From: Kaistia terrae
Lineage (GTDB): Bacteria > Pseudomonadota > Alphaproteobacteria > Rhizobiales > Kaistiaceae
Reading direction: 5' to 3'
NCBI RefSeq assembly: GCF_026344005.1
Contig: NZ_JAPKNH010000002.1
Coordinates: 806,001-870,000 of the forward strand
Length of the DNA: 64,000 nt
The notes under the pieces are model-generated. The model saw only the letters and a program-made list of their open reading frames with translations, had not been told where the DNA came from and made no database searches. The translations under genes were made by a program, and so were the position numbers. The first letter of the stretch is position 1, and every line of letters begins with the position of its first letter. Positions 1 through 9,949 of the stretch are shown piece after piece.

Positions 1-1
1 G

Positions 2-82
2 GCGGTCGCCGACCTTGTCCGCGCGCTCGGTTCCGTGTCGGCTTCAACCGCCGATCCACGCCGTTATCTCGCTGTCGCCTGA
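2..82 (+). CDS. C-terminal end of an upstream gene (partial)
   Basis: The frame is open from the window edge to a TGA at 80-82 and gives 26 residues ending in RRYLAVA. It stops 11 bases before the first XdhC-type gene, so it is probably the preceding gene of the same operon. In related operons this slot is often a CoxE-like VWA protein or a molybdenum hydroxylase subunit, but the fragment is too short to name. Confidence 0.45.
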   Translation, partial: AVADLVRALGSVSASTADPRRYLAVA

Positions 83-93
83 GGAGGGGCATC

Positions 94-435
94 ATGTCTG
101 CTGTTCAACCGCTGACACTGGGCGAGGCCGATGTGCTCGCCATTGCCGAGGACTGGCTGAGGGCCGGCCGCGCCGTGGCGTTGGCGACCGTGGTCGAGAC
201 ATGGGGCTCGGCGCCGCGTCCCGTTGGCAGCCATCTGGTCATCGATTCGGACGGCCATTTCGAGGGCTCGGTTTCCGGCGGCTGCGTGGAAGGCGCTGTC
301 ATCGGCGAGGCGATCGACGTGATTGCGGCCGGCGAGCCGCGCCTGCTTGAATTCGGCGTTGCCGACGAGACGGCCTGGCGCGTCGGCCTCTCCTGCGGCG
401 GGCGCATCAAGGTCTATGTCGAGAAGGTGGTCTGA
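94..435 (+). CDS. XdhC/CoxI N-terminal-domain protein
   Basis: This 113-residue protein is only the N-terminal domain of the XdhC/CoxI family, which inserts or sulfurates the molybdenum cofactor of xanthine dehydrogenase and CO dehydrogenase-type hydroxylases. The family signatures are visible: ATVVETWGSAPRPVG near residues 31-45 and GSVSGGCVEGAV near residues 58-69. The Rossmann domain usually fused to it is the next gene, whose ATG follows this stop codon directly (435/436). A GAGGAGG ribosome-binding site lies about 8 bases before the start. The product should act in the cytoplasm as a partner of the next protein. Confidence 0.85.
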   Translation: MSAVQPLTLGEADVLAIAEDWLRAGRAVALATVVETWGSAPRPVGSHLVIDSDGHFEGSVSGGCVEGAVIGEAIDVIAAGEPRLLEFGVADETAWRVGLSCGGRIKVYVEKVV

Positions 436-1155
436 ATGGATCGCTTCACGCTCCAGAGCCTGAATGAAGCGCGCCGGCAAAGGCAGGCGGCGATCCTGAT
501 CACCAATCTCGCTTCCGGTGTTGTCCGGCTGGTGCGGGAGAACGATGTCGATCTTGACCTCATGGTCGAGCCGACCCTGGCCGAAATCCTGCCGCAGCGC
601 TTCCGCTCGGCCCATTCCGGCCTGGTTCAGACGCCGGAGGGCGACGAGTTCTTTCTCACCGTGCATGTGCCGCCGCCGCGCCTCGTCATCATCGGCGCGG
701 TGCATATTTCGCAGGCGCTGGCGCCGATGGCGCGGATCGCCGGCCTCGACGTGACGATCATCGATCCGCGCACCGCCTTCGCCACGCCGGAGCGCTTCGC
801 CAATGTCGCACTCCTGGCCGAATGGCCGGAGGATGCGCTGAAGGGTATTCCGCTCGATGCGTTCACGGCCGTGGCGGCGCTGACGCATGATCCGAAGATC
901 GACGACCTGCCGCTTCAGGCAGCATTGGCGGCGAACTGCTTCTATGTCGGTGCGCTGGGTAGCCGGAAGACGCATGCCAAGCGCCTCGAAAGGCTGCAGG
1001 CCACCGGTGTTTCCGGGGCGGATGCGGCGCGGATACGGGCCCCGATCGGCCTTGCCATCGGCGCGCAATCGCCGGCCGAGATCGCCGTCTCCGTGCTGGC
1101 CGAGATCATCGACAGCCTGCGCAAGCGCGGTCTGACGACGCCCGGAGGCGCATAA
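436..1155 (+). CDS. XdhC family protein, Rossmann (NAD-binding-like) half
   Basis: The 239-residue protein matches the C-terminal XdhC_C part of the family. After a short N-terminal region a Rossmann strand-loop PRLVIIGAVHISQAL begins near residue 80, followed by VTIIDPRTAFATPERF and the conserved block YVGALGSRKTHAKRL near residue 170. The end ALGAQSPAEIAVSVLAEI-like segment is also typical. The usual G-x-G-x-x-A loop reads GAVHIS, a normal XdhC variant. It abuts the upstream domain gene and the downstream molybdopterin fusion gene, so the three likely form one molybdenum-enzyme maturation operon. Confidence 0.88.
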   Translation: MDRFTLQSLNEARRQRQAAILITNLASGVVRLVRENDVDLDLMVEPTLAEILPQRFRSAHSGLVQTPEGDEFFLTVHVPPPRLVIIGAVHISQALAPMARIAGLDVTIIDPRTAFATPERFANVALLAEWPEDALKGIPLDAFTAVAALTHDPKIDDLPLQAALAANCFYVGALGSRKTHAKRLERLQATGVSGADAARIRAPIGLAIGAQSPAEIAVSVLAEIIDSLRKRGLTTPGGA

Positions 1156-2766
<1,611 letters not shown>

Positions 2767-2823
2767 CACGGCGATCATCGATCGTTCGGCGACAGGCTGC
2801 CGCGCCGCCGTCGTGGATTTCCG

Positions 2824-3273
2824 TTACTTCTTGCCGCCGCGCGTGGCGAAACGCTCGAGCTTTTCGATGGCGCCGGTCCAGCTTGCCCTCTGGCTTGCAA
2901 GCGTCGCCTCGTCGGCGAGCGGGGCCTGTGTCAGCGTCAGCATGGTGCCGCCGACTTCGCCGCGCAGCGTGACGGTCACGGTAGACAGTTGGTCCGGGGT
3001 CGCGAGCAAGGTCCAGCTGAACGCCAGTTTCTGGTCCGGGACGATCTCCTGATATGCACCGCTGGCCTCATGCTGCTGGCCGTCGCTGGTCTTGAAGCGG
3101 ATGCGATAAGCGCCGCCGACGCGGAGATCGGTCTCGGCCTCGACGCTGCCTTCCTGGGTCTCATGCGGGCCCCACCAATGAACGATCTTGGACGGGTCGG
3201 TCCAAGCCTTGAAAAGACGGGCGGGCGACGCCTTGATCAGGAGTTTCAACGTCAGGTTGGGCGTATCGGCCAT
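2824..3273 (-). CDS. SRPBCC (AHSA1-like) domain protein
   Basis: This 149-residue protein has the START/AHSA1-type SRPBCC fold: the opening LLIKASPARLFKAWTDPSKI and WWGPHETQ are the classic family start, and WTGAIEKLERF at the end is the usual last helix. Such proteins bind small hydrophobic ligands in a helix-grip cavity; the ligand is unknown here. I chose the ATG at 3273 because GGAG lies 11 bases before it and the open frame further upstream has no family similarity. In relatives it often sits beside an ArsR regulator, but none is adjacent here. Confidence 0.8.
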   Translation of the reverse strand: MADTPNLTLKLLIKASPARLFKAWTDPSKIVHWWGPHETQEGSVEAETDLRVGGAYRIRFKTSDGQQHEASGAYQEIVPDQKLAFSWTLLATPDQLSTVTVTLRGEVGGTMLTLTQAPLADEATLASQRASWTGAIEKLERFATRGGKK

Positions 3274-3440
3274 GTTGGTTCGTTCTCCACGAAATCGGCA
3301 AGGCGGCCGAGCTGGGTCGACCAAGAGTGTTCTTCGGGATGCCGCCAGGCCATTGCATCGGCCATCGGCGCGGCGTTCAGGTGGCAGGAAACACGCCAGA
3401 CGCAGCTTGTCCACAAGGCCAGTGTCTTCGGGAGAAGCGA

Positions 3441-3476
3441 AGGGGAAAAGCCCCGGCAAGGTTCGAAACCTGCCGG
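3441..3476 (-). terminator. Candidate rho-independent terminator after the SDR gene
   Basis: Read on the minus strand, 19 bases after the SDR stop codon there is a stem CCGGCA/TGCCGG plus GGTT/AACC with one bulged base, spanning 3453-3476, followed by GGGCTTTTCCCC. The stem is strong and the T-run is short, so termination is plausible but may be leaky. Confidence 0.5.
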
Positions 3477-3494
3477 AGCTGTCCCATACGGCGT

Positions 3495-4277
3495 TTAGCG
3501 CAGGCCGGCGATGGTGAAGCCGCCATCGACCAGCAGCGATTGACCGGTGACGAACCGTGCCTCGTCAGTCGAGAGCCAGACAGCGACGTCGCCGACATCT
3601 TCCGAGGTTCCGACACGCTTTGCCGGCGTGAACGCTACAAAGGGAGCCAGCGCGCTGGCATCATTGTTCGTCAGCCGCCGTGCCATCGGCGTGTCGATGA
3701 TGCCAGGATTGATGTTGTTGATGCGGATGTTGTGTGGGCCGACCTCCAGCGCCACGGCGCGGATCATGGCGTCCAGGCCGCCCTTACTGGCCGAATAGGC
3801 CGACGAGCCAAACGAGGCGCCCTTCGCAAGCCAGGACGACGTGTTGACGATCGCACCGCCATGGCCGAGCGCAATCATCGCTTCAATCTCGTATTTCACT
3901 GACAGCCAGACGCCCTTCAGGTTGATGCCGATGACACGGTCGAATTCCTCTTCGGTCATCGCCGTGATCGGCGCGAAGCCTTCGACGCCGGCATTGTTGA
4001 AGGCCGCGTCGAGCCGGCCGAAGTGATCAACGGTTGTCCTAATCAGCGACTGGACGTCGCCCGATTTCGCAACATCGGTGGGAACGGCGAGGGCGCTGCC
4101 GCCTTCCGCCTCGATCAGGCGGACGGTCTCGTCGAGTTCGGTCGCCCGCCTTCCGGCGACGACGACCTTGGCGCCATCGCGGGCGTAGGCCACGGCGGCC
4201 GCGCGACCAATGCCACTGCCTCCGCCGGTGACGAGCGCGACGCGATCCTGAAGGCGGCGGTTGGATGACTGGGACAT
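3495..4277 (-). CDS. SDR family oxidoreductase
   Basis: A 260-residue classical short-chain dehydrogenase. The cofactor loop TGGGSGIG is near residues 18-25, NNAG near 94, the catalytic Ser in NTSSW, and the YSASK active-site motif near residue 158; the end VTGQSLLVDGGFT is typical. These enzymes use NAD(P)H to interconvert alcohols and ketones in the cytoplasm. The substrate cannot be read from the sequence. The ATG at 4277 has GAGG 5-6 bases upstream. A LysR-type gene starts divergently 140 bases away and is the likely regulator. Confidence 0.88.
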   Translation of the reverse strand: MSQSSNRRLQDRVALVTGGGSGIGRAAAVAYARDGAKVVVAGRRATELDETVRLIEAEGGSALAVPTDVAKSGDVQSLIRTTVDHFGRLDAAFNNAGVEGFAPITAMTEEEFDRVIGINLKGVWLSVKYEIEAMIALGHGGAIVNTSSWLAKGASFGSSAYSASKGGLDAMIRAVALEVGPHNIRINNINPGIIDTPMARRLTNNDASALAPFVAFTPAKRVGTSEDVGDVAVWLSTDEARFVTGQSLLVDGGFTIAGLR

Positions 4278-4360
4278 GAAGACCTCATCGTGGGGAAGGA
4301 TGGCGCGGCGGTTGTTCCGGCGCAGCATCGGTTGGCGGTGAGGCGAAAATGGTTGTCCCG

Positions 4361-4379
4361 ATTGCTAAACATAAGCCAT
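4361..4379. promoter_or_regulatory. Possible LysR operator between SDR and LysR genes
   Basis: In the divergent gap an imperfect dyad ATTGCTaaacatAAGCCAT has arms that match with one mismatch and a T-N11-A type spacing. LysR proteins usually bind such dyads in the shared promoter. The assignment rests only on position and symmetry. Confidence 0.3.
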
Positions 4380-4417
4380 GGTGTATCGCATGTGGTCATG
4401 AGTGTGGTTCATCAATC

Positions 4418-5314
4418 ATGCGAGCCAATGAACTGGCCGAACTGACGGCCTTCATCGCTGTCGCCGAGGCGCGCAGTTTCCGCCGCGCTGCCGCGCGGCT
4501 GAACCTGACTCCCTCGACATTGAGCCATTCGCTTCGGGCGCTGGAGACTCGGTTGGGCGTCCGGCTCCTGAACCGCACGACGCGAACTGTCTCGCCGACC
4601 GAGGCGGGGCAGGCGCTGCTGGAGCAGATCGGCCCCGCCTTCGCCAGCGTGGAGCGGGCGGTCGAAAACGTGAATGCCTTCAGCGCGCGGCCGCATGGCA
4701 CGGTGCGCCTCAACGTGCCGCGCGCGGCGGCGGCGATGATCCTGGCGCCGATGTTCCGCCGTTTCACGCAGGCCTATCCGGAAGTCACGCTGGAGGTTGC
4801 GGTCAACGATGCCTTCGTCGATATCGTCAGCGGCGGCTTCGACGCTGGCATCCGGCTCGGCGACAGCGTGCACCAGGACATGATCGCGATCCGCGTGTCG
4901 GCGGATTTCAACGCGGCGATCGTCGGTTCGCCGGGCTATTTCGCGACGCATCCGCAGCCGAAGCAGCCGCAGGATCTGCGCGACCATCTCTGCATTGGCC
5001 GGCGCGAGATTTCGAGCGGCGGGCTCTATCGCTGGGAATTCGAGAGGGACGGCAAGTCGCTGGCGATACCGGTCACTGGGCCGCTGGTGGTCGACACCTT
5101 CGATACGCTGTTGATTACGGCGGCCATGGATGGCGTGGGGCTGCTGTATGCCGCGGATATCCTCGTCACGACCGAGTTGGCGGATGGTCGGCTGATCCGT
5201 GTGCTGGAGGACTGGAGCCCGACGGTTCCGGGATTCCATCTCTACTATCCGGGGCGCCGCCATGTTTCGGCAGCGCTGCGCGCGCTGATCGAGATGATCC
5301 GCGTCGAGGCATGA
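4418..5314 (+). CDS. LysR family transcriptional regulator
   Basis: A 298-residue LysR-type regulator. The N-terminal winged helix-turn-helix covers roughly residues 3-62 (FIAVAEARSFRRAAARLNLT, then LETRLGVRLLNRTTRTV), and the periplasmic-binding-like effector domain begins near residue 90 (GTVRLNVPRAAA). The pattern is closest to the large AaeR/DsdC-like group common beside SDR or oxidoreductase genes. The ATG at 4418 gives the usual family start MRANELAEL; the frame extends upstream but without similarity. It is divergent from the SDR gene and probably controls it. Confidence 0.88.
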   Translation: MRANELAELTAFIAVAEARSFRRAAARLNLTPSTLSHSLRALETRLGVRLLNRTTRTVSPTEAGQALLEQIGPAFASVERAVENVNAFSARPHGTVRLNVPRAAAAMILAPMFRRFTQAYPEVTLEVAVNDAFVDIVSGGFDAGIRLGDSVHQDMIAIRVSADFNAAIVGSPGYFATHPQPKQPQDLRDHLCIGRREISSGGLYRWEFERDGKSLAIPVTGPLVVDTFDTLLITAAMDGVGLLYAADILVTTELADGRLIRVLEDWSPTVPGFHLYYPGRRHVSAALRALIEMIRVEA

Positions 5315-5373
5315 GCCGGTTTGGGGAAAGGCGTTGGCAGCACTCCCGAAGATGTGCTGCTAAAATACTGATA

Positions 5374-5397
5374 CCAAAAGACAATCGTCTCTTTTGG
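5374..5397. repeat. Inverted repeat downstream of the LysR gene
   Basis: CCAAAAGA and TCTTTTGG form a perfect 8-base stem with an 8-base loop, about 60 bases after the LysR stop and 80 before usg. There is no T-run, so it may be a weak terminator or a protein-binding site in the usg leader. Confidence 0.4.
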
Positions 5398-5473
5398 AAT
5401 TGAAAACAAGTCACTTCGGAGCGATCATCATCTAGTCCTTGTGAGGGACTTCCGATCGCCAGATGAGGTGCCT

Positions 5474-5740
5474 ATGCCGTCATCCCTGCTGCGTCAGCTT
5501 TCGGGCTATGGTCTGACGACCGCCCATATCCTCTATCGCCTGCCGGATCACCCGGTCTTCCTGCAAAGCTATCTCTGGCAGGACTACGACCTGGCGCCGG
5601 ATTTCCCGGAACTTCACAAGTTCCTGGACTTCTGGAAGCGCGAGCTCGACGGCCCGTTGCATTCGGTGCGGGTGGCGCATCGCGGGCTGATCGGACCGGC
5701 CGAATGCCGGATCGCAGCGGCGGAATTTTCCCTGAACTGA
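5474..5740 (+). CDS. usg: Usg family protein
   Basis: The 88-residue product matches the small alphaproteobacterial Usg family almost end to end: GYGLTTAHILYRLPDHP near residues 12-28, QSYLWQDYDLAPDFPELHKF in the middle and LHSVRVAHRGLIGPAE near the end. Usg is named from its position near tryptophan biosynthesis genes in some species, but its biochemical role is unknown; here no trp gene is adjacent. The ATG at 5474 has GAGGTG 4-5 bases upstream; a GTG at 5441 in the same frame lacks a comparable site. Confidence 0.9.
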   Translation: MPSSLLRQLSGYGLTTAHILYRLPDHPVFLQSYLWQDYDLAPDFPELHKFLDFWKRELDGPLHSVRVAHRGLIGPAECRIAAAEFSLN

Positions 5741-5797
5741 TGCATTGAGGAATCGGTCCCGCGCCGAAAAAAGCCGGCGCGGGCCATTCACCTGCGA

Positions 5798-6541
5798 TCA
5801 GGTCTCACCGTAGGGCGGATTGGGGATGGATTGGTGGGCGTCGCGCAGCGCCGCGGACCAATGCTCCCGCAGGCCGGCAAAATAGGCGTCATTGTCGTCG
5901 ATACGGTGCGACACCTCGAACTTCAGTCCGTCGCGGCGGATCACGGCGATGTCGATCGGCATGCCGACGCCAAGATTGGAGCGCAGCGTCGAATCCATGG
6001 AGATGAGGCCGAGCTTGAGCGCTTCCGAAATCGACGTGTCGGCAGTGACGGCACGGTCGAGGATCGGCTTGCCGTATTTATGCTCGCCGATCTGCAGATA
6101 GGGCGTGTCGGTCGTCGCCTCGATGAAATTGCCGGCCGAGTAGACCATGAACAGCCGCAGCCGCCCGCCCTTGACCTGGCCGGCCAGCAGCATGGTGACA
6201 TCGAAGCTGGCGGCCTGCTGCTCCATGGACTTGCCATGGATACGGTAGACTTCGCGGATCGCCCGGCCGACGAACTGCGCCACCTTGAACATCGACGGAA
6301 TCGTATGGATCGTCTCGATCTTGCCCGTTTCCGGGTTCTCGAGGCCTTCGGTCATGACGTTCAGAACGGACTGGCTGACGGCAAGATTACCCGCCGTGGC
6401 GATCGCGATCACGCGCTCGCCCTCGGTCTGGTAGAGGTGCAGCTTCCGGTACGTCGCGATGTTGTCGAGGCCGGCATTGGTGCGGGTATCGGCCAACATG
6501 ACAAGGCCGTCGCGCACCAGGATTCCAACGCAATAGGTCAT
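5798..6541 (-). CDS. Anbu-type proteasome-like peptidase
   Basis: A 247-residue member of the Anbu (ancestral beta subunit) branch of the proteasome/HslV N-terminal nucleophile family. It begins MTYCVGILVRDGLVMLADTR, so removal of Met exposes Thr as the presumed nucleophile, and RTNAGLDNIATYRKL carries the conserved Asp/Lys region. Known Anbu proteins assemble into open rings. It is the last gene of the conserved Anbu cluster, after an ATP-grasp, an alpha-E and a transglutaminase-like gene on the same strand. The 85-base gap to its upstream neighbour suggests its own ribosome-binding site. The substrate is unknown. Confidence 0.9.
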   Translation of the reverse strand: MTYCVGILVRDGLVMLADTRTNAGLDNIATYRKLHLYQTEGERVIAIATAGNLAVSQSVLNVMTEGLENPETGKIETIHTIPSMFKVAQFVGRAIREVYRIHGKSMEQQAASFDVTMLLAGQVKGGRLRLFMVYSAGNFIEATTDTPYLQIGEHKYGKPILDRAVTADTSISEALKLGLISMDSTLRSNLGVGMPIDIAVIRRDGLKFEVSHRIDDNDAYFAGLREHWSAALRDAHQSIPNPPYGET

Positions 6542-6625
6542 AAACTCTTCGTCCTGCCCCGCCCCGGCCGGAGTTTTAGGGCAGTGAAATTGAGGTGCAA
6601 GCGAAAATTTACGCTTCACCTCGCC

Positions 6626-7441
6626 CTATCTCTTCGCCGCGCGCGCTTCCGAGACGCTGATGGCAATCGAAGGGACCGCAACGCCGTTGCCATAGGCAGC
6701 GCCGCGAACGGGCGATGCGCCGATCCGGTCGAGGCCGATCGCCAGTCGAACATGACTATCCGTCGGGCAGAGATTCGTCGAGACGTCGAAGCCGACCCAG
6801 CCGACGCCGTCGAGATAGGCTTCGGCCCAGCCATGCTCGGTCGTCGCCGGAGTCTCGGCATCCGGACGGAACAGATAGCCGCTGGCGTAGCGGGCCGGGA
6901 TGCCGAGATGACGGGTCGCGGCGATCATCACATGCGCCATGGCGCGGGGATCGCCCTTGCCGGTGGCGAAAGTTGCCTTGGCGCTGTCGTCGTCAGGAGT
7001 GGATAGGAGGATCCGCTCGTGCAGGCTGTCCATCAGCCAATGCAGCAGCGACAGCCGATCGTTAGGCGCCGAGGCGGCAATGTCGTCGGCGAAGGCGCGG
7101 ATCTCGCCGTCGGGCGCGGTGGTCGGCGTGGTCCGCAGGAAGACGCCGACCGGAAAGCGCTCGGTCTGGCCTTGCACCATGCCGGCCATGTCATGCGTCT
7201 CGACGTCACCAAGCGCGGTGATGATGAGGCCGTCCAGCTTTCCCTGCGTGGTGAAGGATTGCACGACATTGCCGAACGAGTCGGTGGCGGTATCGAGCCG
7301 GCAATCATGGTCGACCTCGATGCGCCAGTTGACGACGAACTGGCCGTCATGGCCGCGCGGGGTCAGCCGTAGCGTCTGGATCGCGCCGAGGGCCGGCGGA
7401 TCGAAGCTGTAGGCCGTTTCATGAACAATTCGGAGGCGCAT
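6626..7441 (-). CDS. Transglutaminase-like protein lacking the catalytic Cys
   Basis: This 271-residue protein has the bacterial transglutaminase N-terminal beta domain (residues 1-80; MRLRIVHETAYSFDPPA) and the papain-like core. The core His (H203 in TEHGWAEAYL) and Asp (D219 in GWVGFD) are in place. Where active members read G-x-C-x-D-x-A-H, this one reads KGDPRAMAHVMIA, so the nucleophile position is Pro165. By family knowledge it should lack cysteine protease or transglutaminase activity and may act as a binding or adaptor partner. It is 12 bases downstream of the alpha-E gene in the Anbu cluster. Confidence 0.85.
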   Translation of the reverse strand: MRLRIVHETAYSFDPPALGAIQTLRLTPRGHDGQFVVNWRIEVDHDCRLDTATDSFGNVVQSFTTQGKLDGLIITALGDVETHDMAGMVQGQTERFPVGVFLRTTPTTAPDGEIRAFADDIAASAPNDRLSLLHWLMDSLHERILLSTPDDDSAKATFATGKGDPRAMAHVMIAATRHLGIPARYASGYLFRPDAETPATTEHGWAEAYLDGVGWVGFDVSTNLCPTDSHVRLAIGLDRIGASPVRGAAYGNGVAVPSIAISVSEARAAKR

Positions 7442-7453
7442 GGATCGTCTCCG

Positions 7454-8395
7454 TCAGGCCAGGTACTGGTCGGTGATGGCCTGGCCGAGACGGCCATTAT
7501 CCGCGATGAACTCGGTCAGGAATTCGTGCAGGCCGTCGCTGAACACCTCGTCGATGGTGGCGTTCTGCAGCCGGTTGCGGGTTGAGCGGGCGACGCGCTG
7601 CGCCTGGCCCTGACGGCCATAGGCGAGCGACAACTCGTCGAGGAAGGCGCAGATATTGTCGTAGCAGGAGGCGAGGGAGCGCGGCAGCTGGTCGTTCAGC
7701 ACCAGCAGATCGGCGACCAGCCAGGGCTTCAGGCTCTCGCGATAGACCCAGTGATAGGCGGTGTTGGCGGAGACGGAGCGCAGGATCGACGACCACTGGA
7801 AGAAATCGAGGCCGCCGCCGACGCTTTCCTCGGCGGGAAGCAGCAGGTGGTATTTGACGTCAAGAATGCGCGCCGTGTTGTCCGCCCGCTCGATGAACGT
7901 ACCGAGGCTTGAGAAGAAATAGACGTCGTTGCGGATCATGGTGCGGTAGGCCGAACCGTCGAAGCGCAGCGAGGCTTCCTTCACATAGACGAGGAACTCG
8001 TTGAGCTTCATACGGTCGCGCGCGGCGCCGTCAAACTGGCGCAGGCCGAGCCATGCGCCATTGATCGCGTCCCACATTTCCGATGTCAGCGCCGTGCGCA
8101 CGGAGCGCGCGTTGACGCGGGCGCGCTCGAGGCAGGAGCGGATGGAAGACGGATTCTCCGGCGAAAAGGCGAGGAAGTCGATGATGTTCTCGGCCGTCGG
8201 CTCGCGGTTCAGCGACTTGAACAGGCCAAGCGCGCCGGTGGCGGCGACGGCCGATTCCCACTCGTTCGAACCGCCGGCATAGGCGATCGGCATGGCGGCG
8301 AGGCGATTGGCGGCGTCGATGATGCGGGCGGTGTTGTCGGCGCGCTCCACATAGCGGGCAAGCCAGAACAGATTATCGGCGGTACGGCTCAGCAC
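7454..8395 (-). CDS. Alpha-E domain protein
   Basis: A 313-residue almost entirely alpha-helical protein with the alpha-E family start MLSRTADNLFWLARYVERAD and internal repeats of the same type (SSLGTFIERADNTARILDV near residue 165; helices rich in RA and SxR). The family has no settled biochemical function, but it is nearly always beside a circularly permuted ATP-grasp gene and a transglutaminase-like gene, as here, and is thought to take part in forming or handling a peptide-like product. It lies between those two genes, 12 bases from the transglutaminase-like gene. Confidence 0.9.
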   Translation of the reverse strand: MLSRTADNLFWLARYVERADNTARIIDAANRLAAMPIAYAGGSNEWESAVAATGALGLFKSLNREPTAENIIDFLAFSPENPSSIRSCLERARVNARSVRTALTSEMWDAINGAWLGLRQFDGAARDRMKLNEFLVYVKEASLRFDGSAYRTMIRNDVYFFSSLGTFIERADNTARILDVKYHLLLPAEESVGGGLDFFQWSSILRSVSANTAYHWVYRESLKPWLVADLLVLNDQLPRSLASCYDNICAFLDELSLAYGRQGQAQRVARSTRNRLQNATIDEVFSDGLHEFLTEFIADNGRLGQAITDQYLA

Positions 8396-8424
8396 GGAAA
8401 AGAACTCCGGATATCAACGCTCCA

Positions 8425-8460
8425 CCCGATCCGCTCCTGTAAACGGGCGGAGGGATCGGG
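8425..8460. repeat. Strong inverted repeat inside the Anbu operon
   Basis: In the 135-base gap between the ATP-grasp and alpha-E genes, CCCGATCC plus CTCC pairs with GGAG plus GGATCGGG (12 pairs, one bulge, 11-base loop). There is no T-run on either strand. It could stabilise or process the transcript between the two genes. Confidence 0.5.
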
Positions 8461-8530
8461 CGGGCGGATTGCATCGAACGTAGAGAGTGGTGCCCGTCTC
8501 CCGCAGGCGGGGGACGGTCTCGGTCCGGCG

Positions 8531-9949
8531 TCAGGCATCCAGCACCCAGGTATCCTTGGTGCCGCCGCCCTGGCTGGAATTGACCACCAACGACCCTTCC
8601 TTCAGGGCAACGCGCGTCAGGCCGCCGGGAACGATGCGGACCTTGTCCTTGCCCGAAAGCACGAAGGGACGCAGGTCGACATGGCGCGGCGCGATGCCGG
8701 CATCGACGAAAGTCGGCGATGTCGAGAGCGCGAGCGTCGGCTGTGCGATGAAGTCATCTGGATTGGCGCGCAGCTTGGCGGCGAACTCCTCGATGGTCTT
8801 CTTGTCGGAGGCGGGGCCGATCAGCATGCCGTAGCCGCCCGAGCCGGCCACTTCCTTGACCACCAGCGTGTCGAGGTTCTCCAGCACGTATTTCAGCGAA
8901 TCCGGCTCGCGGCAGCGCCAGGTCGGCACGTTCTTCAGGATCGGCTCCTCGCCGAGATAGAAGCGGACGATTTCCGGCATGTAGGAGTAGACGGCCTTGT
9001 CGTCGGCGACGCCGGTGCCGACTGCGTTCGACAGCGTGACGTTGCCGGCGCGGTAAGCGTTCATCAGGCCCGGCACGCCGAGCGCCGAATCCGGGCGGAA
9101 GGTGAGGGGGTCGAGGAAGTCGTCGTCGAGACGGCGATAGAGCACGTCGACTCGTTTCGGTCCCTCGGTCGTCCGCATGTACACGACATTGTCGCGCACC
9201 TGCAGATCGCGACCTTCAACCAGTTCGATGCCGAGCTTGTCTGCCAGGAACGAGTGCTCGTAAAAGGCCGAGTTGAACGGGCCAGGGGTGAGCAGCGCCA
9301 CTGTCGGGTCGCCCGGGGCCGAGCGGGGTGCGACCGATTTCAGCGTGGCGAGCAGGGCGTCCGGATAATTCTCGACCGGCGCGATGCGGTGTTCCGCGAA
9401 CAGGTCGGGGAACAGCTTCATCATCACTTCGCGGTTCTCCAGCATGTAGGAGACGCCGGAAGGCGTGCGGGCATTGTCCTCGAGCACATAGAAGGTGTCG
9501 GGATCGACCCGGACGATGTCGATGCCGGCGATCATCACATAGATGTCGTGGGCGAGCTTCACGCCCGCCATTTCCGGCTGGTAGTGGGGGTTCTGGTAGA
9601 TCAGGTCCTGCGGCACGATGCCGGCGCGCAGGATATCGCCCTTGGAGTAGATGTCGGTCAGGAAGGCGTTGAGCGCCTTGACCCGTTGTTCCAGCCCCTT
9701 CGACAGCTTGGTCCATTCCGGCGCGGTGATGATGCGCGGAATGATGTCGAAGGGAATGATCCGTTCTTCACCGTCATTGTCGCCATAGACGGCGAAGGTG
9801 ATGCCGATGCGGCGGAAGAGCAGTTCCGCTTCGGCGCGGCGGGTCGAGAGGAGATCCGGCGGCGTCGAATCGAGCCAGCGTTTGAGGATCTCGTAGCCCG
9901 GCCGGCAGCTCTCGCTGCTTGCGCTCATCTCATCGAAGGCAACGACCAT
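8531..9949 (-). CDS. Circularly permuted type 2 ATP-grasp protein
   Basis: The 472-residue protein matches the circularly permuted ATP-grasp family throughout: FRRIGITFAVYGDNDGEERIIPFDIIPRII near residues 45-75, the highly conserved YVLEDNARTPSGVSYMLENR around 153-172, KEVAGSGGYGMLIGP near 365 and the Arg/Asp-containing end. ATP-grasp enzymes ligate a carboxylate to an amine with ATP; a peptide-ligase role has been suggested for this branch but the product is not known. It is the first gene of the four-gene Anbu cluster and probably carries the main promoter in the 465-base gap upstream. Confidence 0.92.
   Translation of the reverse strand: MVVAFDEMSASSESCRPGYEILKRWLDSTPPDLLSTRRAEAELLFRRIGITFAVYGDNDGEERIIPFDIIPRIITAPEWTKLSKGLEQRVKALNAFLTDIYSKGDILRAGIVPQDLIYQNPHYQPEMAGVKLAHDIYVMIAGIDIVRVDPDTFYVLEDNARTPSGVSYMLENREVMMKLFPDLFAEHRIAPVENYPDALLATLKSVAPRSAPGDPTVALLTPGPFNSAFYEHSFLADKLGIELVEGRDLQVRDNVVYMRTTEGPKRVDVLYRRLDDDFLDPLTFRPDSALGVPGLMNAYRAGNVTLSNAVGTGVADDKAVYSYMPEIVRFYLGEEPILKNVPTWRCREPDSLKYVLENLDTLVVKEVAGSGGYGMLIGPASDKKTIEEFAAKLRANPDDFIAQPTLALSTSPTFVDAGIAPRHVDLRPFVLSGKDKVRIVPGGLTRVALKEGSLVVNSSQGGGTKDTWVLDA

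Noticed and set aside
3274-3494. A short gene fragment on the minus strand upstream of the SRPBCC gene
   Set aside because: A frame ending at the SRPBCC start reads like a protein tail but has no start, no length and no family match; I could not support a pseudogene.
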